64,000 nt of DNA. It comes from Thamnaconus septentrionalis. Taxonomy: Eukaryota; Chordata; Actinopteri; Tetraodontiformes; Monacanthidae. The stretch lies in assembly GCA_009823395.1 (NCBI GenBank), contig CM020503.1, positions 9,142,001 through 9,206,000 of the forward strand. Direction: 5' to 3'. The translations under genes and the position numbers were made by a program. The notes under the pieces are model-generated. The model worked only from the letters and a program-made list of their open reading frames with translations, did not search any database and had not been told where the DNA came from. Shown here piece after piece: positions 28,704-40,522 of the stretch; the first letter of the stretch is position 1, and every line of letters begins with the position of its first letter.

Positions 28704-29861
28704 GACTCCACATCAAACCTGGAATGTGTGCGATCATAAAGGGAATCCGTCTTTCACTTCCTCGGCTGAGCCGTAACAGCAAATATTTTCTATGTAAATA
28801 ACAACCGTGCTTTGCGAACGTTCAAAATGAATACGCTGACAATAGGTGAGTCGGTGTGTGATTTCAATTGGTCACCCTGCATAGAAGAGCAGTACAACAG
28901 CTCAAATTCATTCCTCAGTCATTCAGGAATGAAGAGGTAAAATAATCTCGACCTTTTCAGAAAAAGGAAAAAATGCCTGAGAACCTTCATGGATCCATCT
29001 GTTGCAGATGGTTGTATTTGAAGATTTCTAACTTAACTCTTTTAATACTAGGGGAACTGAGTCAGGATACACAGAGAAAAACATCAGAAAGAAAAGCTAA
29101 AAGCAAAGCTACAATATACTAAATTGGAGAAAGACAAATTAATGAGGAATGAGTGAAAGTGACACCCACATATGATGAAAATCTTGGGGTTTTTATATAG
29201 AATCCAGTGTTTTCACAAGCATGGAAATACATCTACCAGGATGTGTGAACTGTTCTTCGCAAGGAGAATGACTCATCTGCTTTCAACAAATTGGACCCTG
29301 AACTACAGCAGGCCTGCTCAGCCTCTTTCAGGGACCCTGAGACTCCAGCTTATTAAAACAGATAGTCGCTTAGTGGTATTTGGAGAACCCTAAAGCAGCA
29401 GGCCTGTGACGCATTAGGCGACTCAAGATGTACTCTAAACCCCACAGACTGTCGTCTGCTAGCAGGTGTCTGCCTCTCTGTGGTAATTACACTTGAACTT
29501 GTCAACGATGCACCTTAGTACGAACCCAAAGAATTGGTCCAGGCGTGACAAAAGGCTGCATTCAGCAAGACGCAGTGTGTCACTTTGTAAGGCACAGCAT
29601 GGCGTTTGAATCCCTGACCTCAAAAAGAACCCTGTGCAAGTCTTTGACCTTGAAAAACACCACACGCTGACCTTGGTCCACTTGAGGCTTTGGAGGAAAC
29701 ATTAAAACAGCAGGGTAGCTCACAGTGTTGAGAAAGCATCAAGAACTCATGGATTCTTTCTGAGATCTCTGCTAATAAAGTTTTGGTTTAAATCCCCGAT
29801 AGACAAAAAGGCCAGCGTTGCCTCTTCCAACTTCAGACTTTGACCACAAATGTAAAGCGTT

Positions 29862-29892
29862 ACAAATAAAATCTATTATTATTATTATAACC
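29862..29892 (+). repeat. Short repeat tail with (TTA)n
   Basis: 'cgttacaaataaaatcta' followed by four to five TTA triplets looks like the 3' tail of a fish retroposon. Too little is present to name it. Confidence 0.35.
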
Positions 29893-30410
29893 CCAAATTA
29901 AATGAATTAATTTTTAGGTTTTGAAGACCTCACCGTAGATGAGCTCTTGGCGCTGAGTTCTGATGTAACTGTGGTTATTTTTGGTCTGACACTTGTTGAC
30001 CTGTCCAAAGTGAGATCATTTCAGCTGTGGGGCTGATGTGTGGTTCAATATGTCCGGCACCACCAGCCGCGCTGCAGATTTTATCGACGCCCCATGAAGG
30101 CTTACGGCAACGGCAGCCAGCGGTGGATTTCCAATGAAAAGCTCGCCAGCGTGAGGCAAATTAAAGCTTTTAAACATATTTTAATGTCTGTTTTGTAATC
30201 TAAATAGACATTAATTTGACCCAAGATAAGAAGATATTTGAACACATCCTACTTTAATATTTCAAATTTAATATTAATAAAAAAAGCAGTTCTTAATTCA
30301 TTTAACTGTGTTCTGCAATCAACATAATTTGTGAGGAGAAAAAAGGGAGAAATTCAATTTTAAAGAAACAAGCAACAATAAAATAAATGGTAAGGGAATA
30401 TATATCGAAG

Positions 30411-30411
<1 letters not shown>

Positions 30412-30443
<32 letters not shown>

Positions 30444-30460
30444 ACGCACACACACACAGA
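30412..30460. repeat. Interrupted (CA)n microsatellite
   Basis: CA units with CG-containing interruptions (cgcacacgcacgcacg). Confidence 0.95.
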
Positions 30461-33364
30461 TACACATACTTCAACGTGGCAGCAACATGGCTGAAAGACA
30501 GCGTCATATCATTAGCAGACTTCCTGGTTTAATACAAATTCCTTGTACTTTAAAAAGCACCACATGCAGAGGCTTTTTTGTTCGATGAGCCAACTGTTAT
30601 AAGGCTAAACAGAGTAATAAAATAAGAAGGGAAAACCACTGGAGTGTTAAAGACTAGCTGACCAGAGAATATAATTCCAAGAGGAGCTGTACACGGAAAT
30701 AAGCTGACTGAAAGAAACTGGAAAAAATACGAGAAAACAAAGATAAAAATAGGCTCTCAAATTGTCCAAATCATAAAAATATCACCGAGGGGGTCATTGC
30801 CGGTCTTATTAGTGAGCCATGACTGCACACCGGAAAATAGCACTTTGAAAACAACACCAACATATTGGTGCACTTAAAAGTCTGTGGTCATGATAACAAG
30901 ACAAAAAACTGTGTTCTGTCAGGATGCAAGACGCTAACAATAAATTAAAATGACAGCCAAGGCTGTGATTTTGTTTGTTAAATATTTTTTTTCAAGAGAT
31001 GCTGATATTTCTCATATCCTTGTCCACCTCCTGTTTCCGTAAACCTAAACATACATGTGGTTATTAGCCCAGGCCTATTTAGGTGGATGACATCCAGGCC
31101 TCTCAATGACTCATGTTGCTTAAAAGAGATGAAAGTAAAGCGCTGCATCTCCCTCAGCACATTTTGCAAGCTGTTCTGAATAATTCAATTCGACCAGTTT
31201 CCATTTCCCATCACGATAATAGCCCAAGTCCATCAAAGTAATGCATCACATCTAATGGGAAATCCTGTATCGGTGACTGTCTGTATTGAAAAGGTGATTC
31301 ATGCCTGACTCTGCGCTAATAAATAATTGGGCAAAGATAGCACCTGAAATAAAAGCCAACCAGAATAGAAATGTTGACTCAATAAACAAGACACATTCTA
31401 ATGGTTGCCTTGGTGCTACGGCACCGCATGGTGCCTCTAATCCCAAAACATCCACACTTTCTATTTCCAGGGACCAAGGGAAGCCAGAATGGCAAATGAC
31501 TAATCGCTGCCTCTTATTTACACAATGTGCTATAACTGTCAAGATTTTCTCAGCGCAGAGCATCATGCATTATTTATTGGGACTCTTTTTTTTTAAGACA
31601 TCCAATCATGGCTGCTTGTAATTTCAGTCAGTATTTATAGTGTTGCATGTTTTTTGCTTTAAGGCTGTGCGACATGGAGGCTTGCTTCCACCTCCAACAA
31701 TTTGTGGTTGTTTTCCGAGCGGTGAAGCCGTGTTCCTGTATATACAGCTCACGGGCGCTGACCATGGTGCTGAAATGGCTCCCTGACAGCAGAGCCTCAC
31801 GGAAGAGACTTTTAGAAGTGCCAATCGGCAGGAAGGAGTGAGGGTGCAACGTGGCGCATGTTTTCCTTTCATTGTGCCAGTAAGCCAGCGTGAGCAGCAC
31901 CAGGGCCCTGGCGCATCAACACTTTATGAATGCTATTAGCCACACCTGCATTTAACAAGTGGAAATGTCCTAGAGCAAGAGAAGTCTATTCACCATGACA
32001 AAATAATCCCTGCTATAACGTGATTAAGGCAGTAATGGGACCCGGGTGAGGCGTAAAAAAAACAACACACTTTGATGTTATTGTAATCATCAGGAGAAAG
32101 ACTCAGCTTGATTGCGGAAATGTGTGACTCTTTAGTTTTGGCATCTCAATCAAGCTCCGACTCAGATGTCCAAATGAAAAGAGGAGTTTATTTTTCTTCT
32201 TTTTTCTTCTTAAGAAAAAAAAAAAACCTTAACAAGGCAATGAACAAACTTCCTGTTCCTAGCGGGGGTCCAATATTGTTAATAGACAGTTTACCAACGT
32301 TTTCTAAGGTCACCATTTCTGTAACCTTTCAGTGGCGTCCTCAGAAATAAATAAAAAGTCCAAGCTTTACTTTTGTTTTTTACACGAATAATGAATACTA
32401 ACAAAATGCCTATATAAAACTCAGCCTTTTGTGACGTCACAAAGAGCAACGCTATCTATCCTTAGTTAGAAACAAACAAAAAAAAAAAACATTTCAGGTG
32501 TCGTCCTGCTGACTCAGGTTTTTTTCTTTGTGTTTTTATTTATTTATTTATTTATTTTTGAGAGAAAGGCTGCGAGCAATGGGCTAAATATTTATTTGAG
32601 TTATTGGGATAATTAATCTTGATGAGGCAGCACCAGTTCAGGGTGACAAGGAGAAATCTTACGAGCGGTCTAATGTAACCTTAAACAATGACCTGCAATT
32701 GAAAGAGCTAATTTCAGCACGTCAAGTGAGAATCAGATGAGTAGATTAGTTTAATGTATGCTGCATGAGAAGACCTCCCTTGTGTAGTTCCACCTACTAC
32801 AACCTCACAGCTCTGTGTCAGTGCAGTATGTCTGCAACTCACACACACAAACGGACAAACCCAGAGACAGTTTTATTAGCTGCCTCTAAACCATTGTGTA
32901 TTTCTAGCAGATCCTCCAGCAGCTTGGAGCACATAACTTGTAGTTGTAAACATTTGGCTCACGCTGCTTTTTTTTCCCCGGGAGGCAGAACCTCCCTGGA
33001 GTCAGCGCTACCTCCTGGCCCGCTGTTTTGTGTTTTCTCCGATTTTATGCTTAAAGCGACACAAACCCAAGAGTGTTTTATCTCTCACAGTGTCGGCTGC
33101 ACGTGGCTGGGGCTCTATTGTTGCAGCACTCACTGGGAAGTCACTGGGACACCGCCACCAAGGCGGAGGGAATAACTGGAAGTTCACCGACATGCTGTGC
33201 ACTCGCGGAGCAGAACCAGAGGGTGGGGTTCTGTGGAACTTGTGTACATTTGTGTGCGCTTGCCCAAGTGTCTCATCAGTGCATGACTGAAACAAATAGA
33301 AAGGGGGTTTTGCACTTGGATATAAACCCCAGCACTACTGACATTACAGCTGAGCTGCAGTCTG

Positions 33365-33365
<1 letters not shown>

Positions 33366-33409
<44 letters not shown>
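33366..33409. repeat. (GT)n microsatellite
   Basis: About 22 uninterrupted GT units. Confidence 0.97.
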
Positions 33410-33411
<2 letters not shown>

Positions 33412-33482
33412 GTATAGCCTTCTGAGGGATGTGTGTGTATCTCACCATGTGTGTTCTCATTTGTCTGACATTGTTGTGCGCG

Positions 33483-33514
33483 CAATCATGCAATCATGCA
33501 ATCATGCAATCACG
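33483..33514. repeat. 8-bp tandem repeat (CAATCATG)x4
   Basis: Three perfect copies of CAATCATG and a fourth ending in CG. A minisatellite-like micro-array with no spacers. Confidence 0.95.
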
Positions 33515-35845
33515 CTTATCTCTAAGAGCGTGCGTATGCTCCATCACACTCTGTTTCTCTCACTGCGCTTCCCTGAAGCCTTTTGATGTGCATTAAAAAG
33601 TATATGGCATTAAAAAAATATGGAAAAGCGTCGTGTGAAACAACTTCCTTTTATTCGCAGTAAACTAGGCTTGCTTGAGGTGCTTTTAATCTTTTTAGAA
33701 TCAAAGCTGGTGCACAAAAATGTTTTACATTTATGTTTCATTTATAACGCTTACAATTATACCATATTGACTTAGTCTAACAGCAGTAATTCTCGCGATG
33801 CTAGCAGATGTACAACTTTCCAAACTCTTGACAGCACATCTCAACTACTCCTGTGCTTCTGTTTACTTCTGTTTCTCCCAGTACTCACACAGGGTCGTCC
33901 TATGACGCAACTGTGCTTTACACAGCCTCGTTCATTTGTATCAAATCACTTCTTGGAAAGAAACAAATATTGGTATGAATGGAAAAGTAAAAAAAAAAAA
34001 GAGATTTTTTTTTTCCAGAAATGAAATCTGTTTGCAATGCTATCATCAATATGTCACTCCATTTACACATTTTGACTCTTTCCTACATAGCACACAATAA
34101 GGCTCTGAACTGCCTACCTATGTATGGATCAGTAAAATCACATGTCAGCCTTTAAGTGAAAACAGTTTTTTTTTCAGACTGTATGACTCAAAAGCTGACT
34201 TGGGTTTTAAAAAAAAAAAAAAAACAGCCCTGCCTTTCAGCTTTGAAAGTAGTACAGAACAAGCAGGGCTCCATCTATTCTGAACTTTTCCCCTTAAAAG
34301 TTAGCACACCTGGGAAATTCAAGTTAAAAACTCACTATCGCAATGCTGAACTGAGAAGTCCATCAATACTAAGGGTCATAACAAAGCCCGAAGAAAAATG
34401 TCTGGTTTAAATGTATTTCAGAGCTTAATATCTTGCAAAGTTTTTAGCATACCTCCTACTGAGTCATAAAGAACTTGACGTGTTGAAAACAGCAGCGGGT
34501 TCAGAGAATCAATCTGCAATGAGAGGAGGAGGGGAACAAACAAACTCATTGGTATCATTTAGACCAGGGTCGGATGACTGGCTCGCCTGCACCCGGTCAT
34601 TTCGAGGTTTAATGTGGCCTGTCTGAAGCAGAACACGTCCTGCCTCCCACCGATTAAGGCACGTTAGCCAGAATGAACTAAAAATGCTCCTGTCAATCCT
34701 CCCACCCAGCTCCAAGACCTGAGCAGAGACACACCTTTAGCTGCCCACTGCACTTGAACCAGTCATTTTGGGTCACCAGAACAATGAACGTAACCTCCAA
34801 CAGTCAGTATTCAGAATTTATGGTGAATTCAAAGAACTCCGTGAACAATCAAACTCGCTTATGGAGATATGAGGGCAAGATTACTGCGTCGACTGCTAGA
34901 TAGACTATCAGAACACAGCGGAAGAGATTGTTTCACAATTCTCATTGGCTTTGGCAAGAGCTCTGCTAAACGGCGCAACAAAGAACAAGTTGGTTAAACT
35001 AATCTTGATTTGTCTGCTTTAATGGGAGGGTCACCTGGTTCGCTCAAACACGCAGCTTTTGCCTCCTCTTTCAAAACATTTTTTAAAGAGCTCTGTTGGC
35101 TGATCAAAGCTACTTGGAGATTGGCTACAAGTTGCTCTAAACTTAACACTGAGCAGAGGCTGAAGACAAGCAAAGCACTCAGAAGAGAGACAGAAAAGAT
35201 TTCCTCATAATTGCCAAAGTTGATTCATCACTCGGCACAAGGTCACTTTAGGTTATTGCCTTTGGCGAGGTCACTCTCGCTTACTCCAGGCCTCGGTGTC
35301 AAAATGCAAGAGGCTTGATTAATTGTCAATCAGCCAGCCATTAAACCACATGCTATAAAGAACATGACTGGGCCAGAGGAAACATGAAACCTCCTCTGCT
35401 GGCCCTTGCTTCGAGGAAGGTCCCCCTCACAAGGTTAAACTGCACTGAGCCGCCGAGGGAGAGAGCGGGAAATGAGAGAAAACTCGTGCAAAAAAAGAAA
35501 TTTGGGTGCATACAAGTGGAATGAGAGGTAAATGCTGGAGGGGAAGCGGTAAACAGGCAGATGAGGAAGAAATCGAGAAATATTTACAAGATAGAGATGT
35601 GAGCGAGGACAAGAACTCACTACAGGCTGCAAATTGAGACGCATCCAAAAAAAAAAAGTCAATCCGCCGCGAAAAAACCAAATCTCTTTCGCTGCCATTT
35701 TTTTTCACCCCCTGCCTGACATTTCATCTCCCGGGTGGAAACAGTGTTGGGAGGAGAAGCGACCGGCACAAGTTTGAATATGAAACTATTTAATTCCCAC
35801 ATCCAATATCGCACACGTTATGGCTTCTGCAATAGTTGCAACGTA

Positions 35846-35849
35846 CGTG

Positions 35850-35880
<31 letters not shown>
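35846..35880. repeat. (GC)(CA)n alternating microsatellite
   Basis: A short GCGCGC run leads into about 13 CA units, an alternating purine-pyrimidine tract. Confidence 0.95.
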
Positions 35881-36256
35881 CATTGCACAGCTATTCCCAG
35901 CAGCTATTGGTGAAGCTGGGAAAATCAAGTTCTTGACCAGCGTTTGAAGTGGTATCAGCTACACTTGTTCCTATCTCCTCACTATCACTCCTCTGTTATG
36001 TTCCTCACTAACCCCTCTCCACCATTACTTATCTCCCTGCTGCCCCCAGAAATCCGCTGCCTCGTTCCTACGGCCCCATCCCCTCCCCCCAACACGCCGC
36101 AGCTGTGCACGTGCCCGCTCTTTCTTAATCATTCAGCTTTAGTTCCCCCCTGTCATCACGTCCTGACCCAGAGATGCTCCAGGGCAGAGGAAGCTTCACT
36201 TCCCCTCATCACGCTAGCTGACTTTTATCTCCTGCTCTTCTTCAACTTCGCTGTTC

Positions 36257-36273
36257 ATTATATATATATACAT

Positions 36274-36355
<82 letters not shown>

Positions 36356-36390
36356 CACATATATATATATATACACACACACATATATAT
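36257..36390. repeat. Long (AT)n array
   Basis: About 134 bp of AT units with a few ATAC/CACA interruptions near the right side. It abuts the CAGGGCTGTCAG end of a hAT-like repeat. Confidence 0.97.
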
Positions 36391-36740
36391 CAGGGCTGTC
36401 AGTCAATTAATTTTTTAATCACAATTAATAGCAAATTAATTGCAATTCTTTTTTTACCCTGCTCTATATGTAACTTAAGATATTTATTGTGTTTCTTATA
36501 CTAAGGAAGGAAAAATTTGAGAGGACAATAATAATTCCTTTGTGGAAATATTCTATTTTTATTTTCATTGGAACATTCCAAAATGATTATATACTTATAC
36601 TGTCCAGATACTCTCCAAAAAAAAAAACAAAACCTCAAACTTCGAGGTATCCTCAAGCCATGATCGCATCGTCAATCGCGGTATTTTATTTTGAAAATAA
36701 ACCGTATTCTCTCGTGTTATTTTGAGTGACTTCCAGTCTA
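36391..36740 (+). mobile_element. hAT-like element end (partial), beginning CAGGGCTGTCAGTC
   Basis: CAGGGCTGTCAGTC followed by 'aattaattttttaatcac' and 'attaat' words is the recognisable left end of a common vertebrate hAT family whose ends read roughly CAGGGCTGTCAANCGATTAA. No matching right end with the expected 8-bp duplication was found downstream, so the copy looks truncated or chimeric. The 'attttattttgaaaa' and 'attctctc' words near 36688-36715 recur in the hAT element at 28422-28607, hinting at related internal sequence. Confidence 0.55.
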
Positions 36741-38099
36741 GCTTGACGCGGATCGCTCGCGGCTCACGCACAAAATAGACAATATATTATATATTATTAA
36801 ATATTATAGCAAAGGAACTAAGACACTGACTGAAGATTGACTCCAGATTGACTCCAGTCAAGTTAAAGGAGCAATTCACCAAAGTTTGAAACTTTACTGC
36901 TACTGAACATATTGGTGATTTATTTTTTGTCCACATCTTGAGTTTCATGGAGGTGAATAGGTCCACCTATAGGGAACCTGTTGTCGCCCAGGACTCCAGT
37001 AACAGCACAGCCATGTATTCTTAACCCACAGCATGTCAGCTCTCCTTAGTGTAGGGCAGTTCTGACAGATGAACAATTGACCACAAGGCTTAACAGACCA
37101 ACAGACATTAAAAAGCAACCAGTCAGAACCGATGCTGCTTTTGGTTTAGCTCTAAATCTGACTAGTATTTGAGTACCAAGTAAGTTCAAAGAGGAGTAAA
37201 TAGAGTATTTGTCAGAGAATATTTTCAGCATTAATACCCTGGTGGTGGGCTAAGTGAGTATTAACAGCTTCAGGGCAGTGCACGTGGGACTGATTAAAAA
37301 TACATTCAAAGTCACCACATTTAATGTTATGCAGTGGTTGAAGCTCACCGTGGTCAATGACAAAGGGTTTTGCAGATGAGCGAGAGCAAAACTGTTTGTC
37401 AAAACTCCAAGTGAGGGAGATGTTTACAAAAGCCTGAACCTTACACCTTATCATGCAGATAATGATGTTTTAATTTTAAGCTGGACAAGAAAAGTCCTTG
37501 GACTTCGACGAGTCCTTTGACTTGTGAAATTTTAATCTCTGCCTAAAAAATGTGCGATCAGACAGAGAGCTGGAGGTCATCTCAAACTCCACGTTATCCA
37601 GCATTAATGCCGCCACAGACCTCCCACACTTTCCCGCCTGGCTCCTCGCGCTCCTTCACCCCTCAGCACCCCCTTCTGTCCTCTGCTCCTCGTCCTTATC
37701 GCTCTCTCTAGTGCACTCTCTCCATTTCCCCACTCAGTCCGCTGCTCGCTGCAGCTCCAGACCAAATCACCCTCCCCTTGCCACGCTGCATGTCAGGGAT
37801 CGCGCGCTCTCCTCCATCATGTGAGGACACAAGTGAGGCAATAAAGAGGAAAGGTTGGACAGAAATGCTGGAGGGGAAAATGGGTGAATGAAGAGAGGCG
37901 GCAAAACTGGAGGAAGGAGCAGAGGAGGGAAGAGGAGCAGAGGAAACCTTCCTGAGGAAGAGGATTCTGAAGAGACAAACCAGCTCACTTCCTGCATCCC
38001 TGCTATTTTTTCCCCCCCGCTCTCCTTCGCTCTACCGCCTTTCTTTTTTTTCTCGCTGTGTCCCCTCCTTCATCCAGTACCTGTTCTGTGGGATTAACA

Positions 38100-38201
38100 T
38101 GACTTAAAATTCAATCAGCCTGCAGCCTGTGGGAAGAGCGACAGAGGCGGCAGACAGCGCTGCAGCTGTCGAGAGCGAGCGAGGGGACGACCAGTGGGAG
38201 A

Positions 38202-38280
<79 letters not shown>

Positions 38281-38440
38281 AGGGGATAGACGGTGAGAAA
38301 TCAAGAGATGAGAGAGAGCGAGAGGGAGAGAGAGAGAGAGATGGGTGTTTTTCCACGGAGCTGAGACAGACGGAGAGCGACCGAGAGCAGGAGATGTGAG
38401 CGTTTCTGGGGTTCTCGCCGTGGAATGATCTGCAATCGAG
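38100..38440 (+). other. lrfn4: Putative lrfn4 first non-coding exon / promoter segment
   Basis: This is inferential. The segment is CpG-containing and purine-rich on the plus strand, and ends at CAATCGAG|GTGAGTGGC. That is a full-consensus splice donor with GT at 38441-38442, in the orientation of lrfn4 and about 19 kb upstream of its first coding exon. LRFN genes typically have non-coding 5' exons far upstream. No TATA box or start site could be placed, and the left limit is arbitrary. It could equally be unrelated purine-rich sequence. Confidence 0.25.
38208..38278. repeat. (GA)n microsatellite
   Basis: About 35 pure GA units, followed at 38310-38340 by further GAGA-rich sequence. It lies about 160 bp upstream of a consensus splice donor at 38440/38441. 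Confidence 0.98.
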
Positions 38441-38958
38441 GTGAGTGGCTTTCACCTTTTCACGTGGCCAAGGGGGCAAAAAAGCGGGTGGAAGGGGTGG
38501 AAAGGGTGCCGCTCGGCGAGGGAAGCAGGGGCAGCGGAAAGCTCCGGGCGCACCGACTTTACAGCAGCCGTCGGCGGTCTGCCTGCGAGGCAGCAAAGTC
38601 AGAACTCGAGGCAGAGGAGCAGAGACAAGGGGATGAGATGAAGAAAGAGATGAATTAAAGGGCTCTGGTGAAATTCCACAAGCGGCGAACTGCTGCAGAG
38701 GGCAAATATGTTTGAGCCGCAGCGCTACTAGAGCACAAAAAGAAAAGAAATGAAAAAAATGAACGTGGTGAGTGAACAGCTTCAGCAGAAGATAACGAGA
38801 CAGTCTTTGCAAAGAAAGGTGTCGGCTTTCCCAGTTTGATTGACAGGCTGGGGATGGCGGGTGGGAGGGGGGGGTGGGGAGGGTGGGACTTGTGAACTGC
38901 CTGACATTCATGAGGCTGATCAATAGCCCTGTTGTTTCATTCAACTCTGTGCGTGCAC

Positions 38959-38961
38959 CCA

Positions 38962-39007
<46 letters not shown>

Positions 39008-39017
39008 TGCGCTCGCA
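38959..39017. repeat. (GT)n passing into (GCGT)n, alternating tract
   Basis: About 14 GT units followed by about six GCGT/GTGC units. The tract alternates purine and pyrimidine for nearly 60 bp and has Z-DNA-forming character. Confidence 0.95.
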
Positions 39018-39300
39018 GGGGGAGTATCGCTGCATGACTACTTAGCGGATGTGCGCGTGGCGGCAGCAAAAAACTGCTGCTGCCGCTGCTGAAGCAAGCA
39101 CGAATGCGATGCGTGACAACGCGCGAGTGCGTGCGCGTCGGCGTGCGGGCGTCGGAAAAAAAAGAAATAAAAAAAGAGTGCATGTTGGTGCATGACAAAG
39201 AAGGAGCCATTGCAGCCTGCTGCGCAGCATTAAGAAGGTCTCGGCAGCTATTGATCGTGTTTGACGGACAGGTGAAGTGAGGAAGGGAGAGAGAGAGGAG

Positions 39301-39380
39301 AGGGAGGGAGGGAGGGAGGAGGGAGCCCGGTGGAGGGAGGTGGGGGTTGGGGGCAGGGAGGGAGGAGGGGGGGGGGGGGT
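39301..39380 (+). repeat. G-rich tract with GGGA repeats and poly(G)
   Basis: GGGA repeats are followed by runs of five G at about 39342-39346 and 39349-39353, then GGGAGGGAGG and a 13-base G run ending about 39379. On the plus strand this has more than four G-runs within 50 bp, a strong G-quadruplex pattern. (GGAGA)n follows near 39425-39450. Confidence 0.9.
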
Positions 39381-39522
39381 GATTGATTGACAGCAGAAGT
39401 TTGCAGGTGAAAGAAGGACGGGTGGAGGAGAGGAGAGGAGAGGAGAGGAAGTGCCAACGTCTTATTCCAGCGGAAGTGCACCAAGAGCAGAGACGCTCAT
39501 TCATCTCATCTTCATGTTCTTC

Positions 39523-39524
<2 letters not shown>

Positions 39525-39577
<53 letters not shown>
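39525..39577. repeat. (CT)n microsatellite
   Basis: About 26 CT units on the plus strand, ending four bases before a TTCCAG|GT acceptor-like site (AG at 39581-39582). It is complementary in sequence to the (GA)n array at 38208-38278. Confidence 0.97.
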
Positions 39578-39581
<4 letters not shown>

Positions 39582-39582
39582 G

Positions 39583-40460
39583 GTCCCCCATCCTATCCAT
39601 CCCCAGCCTCCTGCCTCCACCTCCTCCTCCTCCCAAGGTCACCGACGAGCAGCGACTTGGGCGTCGGAGAGCAAGTGGCCGACTGCGTGCGCAGGCGTCC
39701 TGTGACACGCCCTGGATAACACGGCGGGAAGTGTGGGGAGAACAAAAGAGGAGGAGGAGGTGTGGAGGTGGGGAAAGGGAGGTGGTGGTGGAGGTGGTCG
39801 CAGGGGGGGAGACGACGACGACGGCGGCTGCTGCTGTGTGCGCGTGGGGAAAGCATGAAGCGGTAGGAGAGGAAGCCACGGGGGGGACAGATGAAGAGAA
39901 TAAGCCGTGCATAAAGAAGGGAGGAGGCGGGCCACAGAGTGAAAGAGAGGAGGAGGAGGAGGAGGAGATGAAGATCCCAAGCCCCTCCAGGATTCCCGCT
40001 CCCGAGGTTGAAGAGAGCCGGCAGGAACTGATATCAGAGCAGCGTATATAGGATTTCAAGCAAAGTGGATCTGTGGATTCTTCTTTTTTTCTCCCCTCTT
40101 CTCAAACTGAGGTCTCTATTTTGGAATACCGGGCATGGATTGAGAGAGTAATTCTGGATTTTCCAGCTCCTTTCCATCTATAGAGGACTAAGAGGATATT
40201 TCCACAATCTGCTTTTTCCCCTTTTCTCGCACTGACCTACATCCTGCTGCTTCTTGATGTGTGCAGGTGTGTGAGAGAGAGGAGTTGGACAGTTCTTTTT
40301 TCTCCCCGGCCCTCCACACATACATACACGATAACTCTCACATACCTTCACACACACACACACACACACACAGAGACCCCCTGCTGGACCAACACAAAGA
40401 CGACACACCTGGGGCAATATGTGCGCTTAACACTCTCATCCGCCCAGGCACAGGCAGAAG

Positions 40461-40522
<62 letters not shown>

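Larger units (their letters stand above)
19370..38100. other. Long region without coding exons (presumed pc intron)
   Basis: This 18.7-kb stretch holds no recognisable coding exon on either strand. It lies upstream of the last visible pc exon in pc's direction, so it is best read as pc intron, and also as 5' flank of lrfn4. It carries microsatellites, an inverted-repeat element (21687-22150), a terminal-inverted-repeat element with a coding relic (25142-25770), a hAT element (28422-28607) beside a LINE tail, a short (TTA)n tail near 29865, and an AT array with a hAT end at 36257-36740. The rest appears unique and non-coding. Confidence 0.65.

Noticed and set aside
33483..33514. Possible CRISPR-like array of short direct repeats
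   Set aside because: The units are 8 bp with no spacers, and the DNA is clearly vertebrate. It is an ordinary tandem repeat.
35944..36504. 186-codon open frame with a Tyr-Ile run
   Set aside because: Half of it is the (AT)n array. The rest has no similarity to known proteins.
38111..38962. 283-codon open frame on the minus strand
   Set aside because: It runs through the (GA)n array and encodes Ser/Leu/Pro low-complexity sequence with no domain. It is a by-product of a purine-rich plus strand that avoids stop codons on the other strand.
39383..40051. 222-codon open frame on the plus strand
   Set aside because: It is low-complexity (Ser-Leu from the CT array, then Glu/Arg-rich). It crosses an acceptor-like site, so it is more likely UTR/repeat sequence than protein.
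38941..40059. 372-codon open frame on the minus strand, the longest in the window
   Set aside because: It spans GT, G-rich, CT and purine-rich repeats and reads as Ser/Pro/Arg/Glu runs. No family resemblance and no splice logic.
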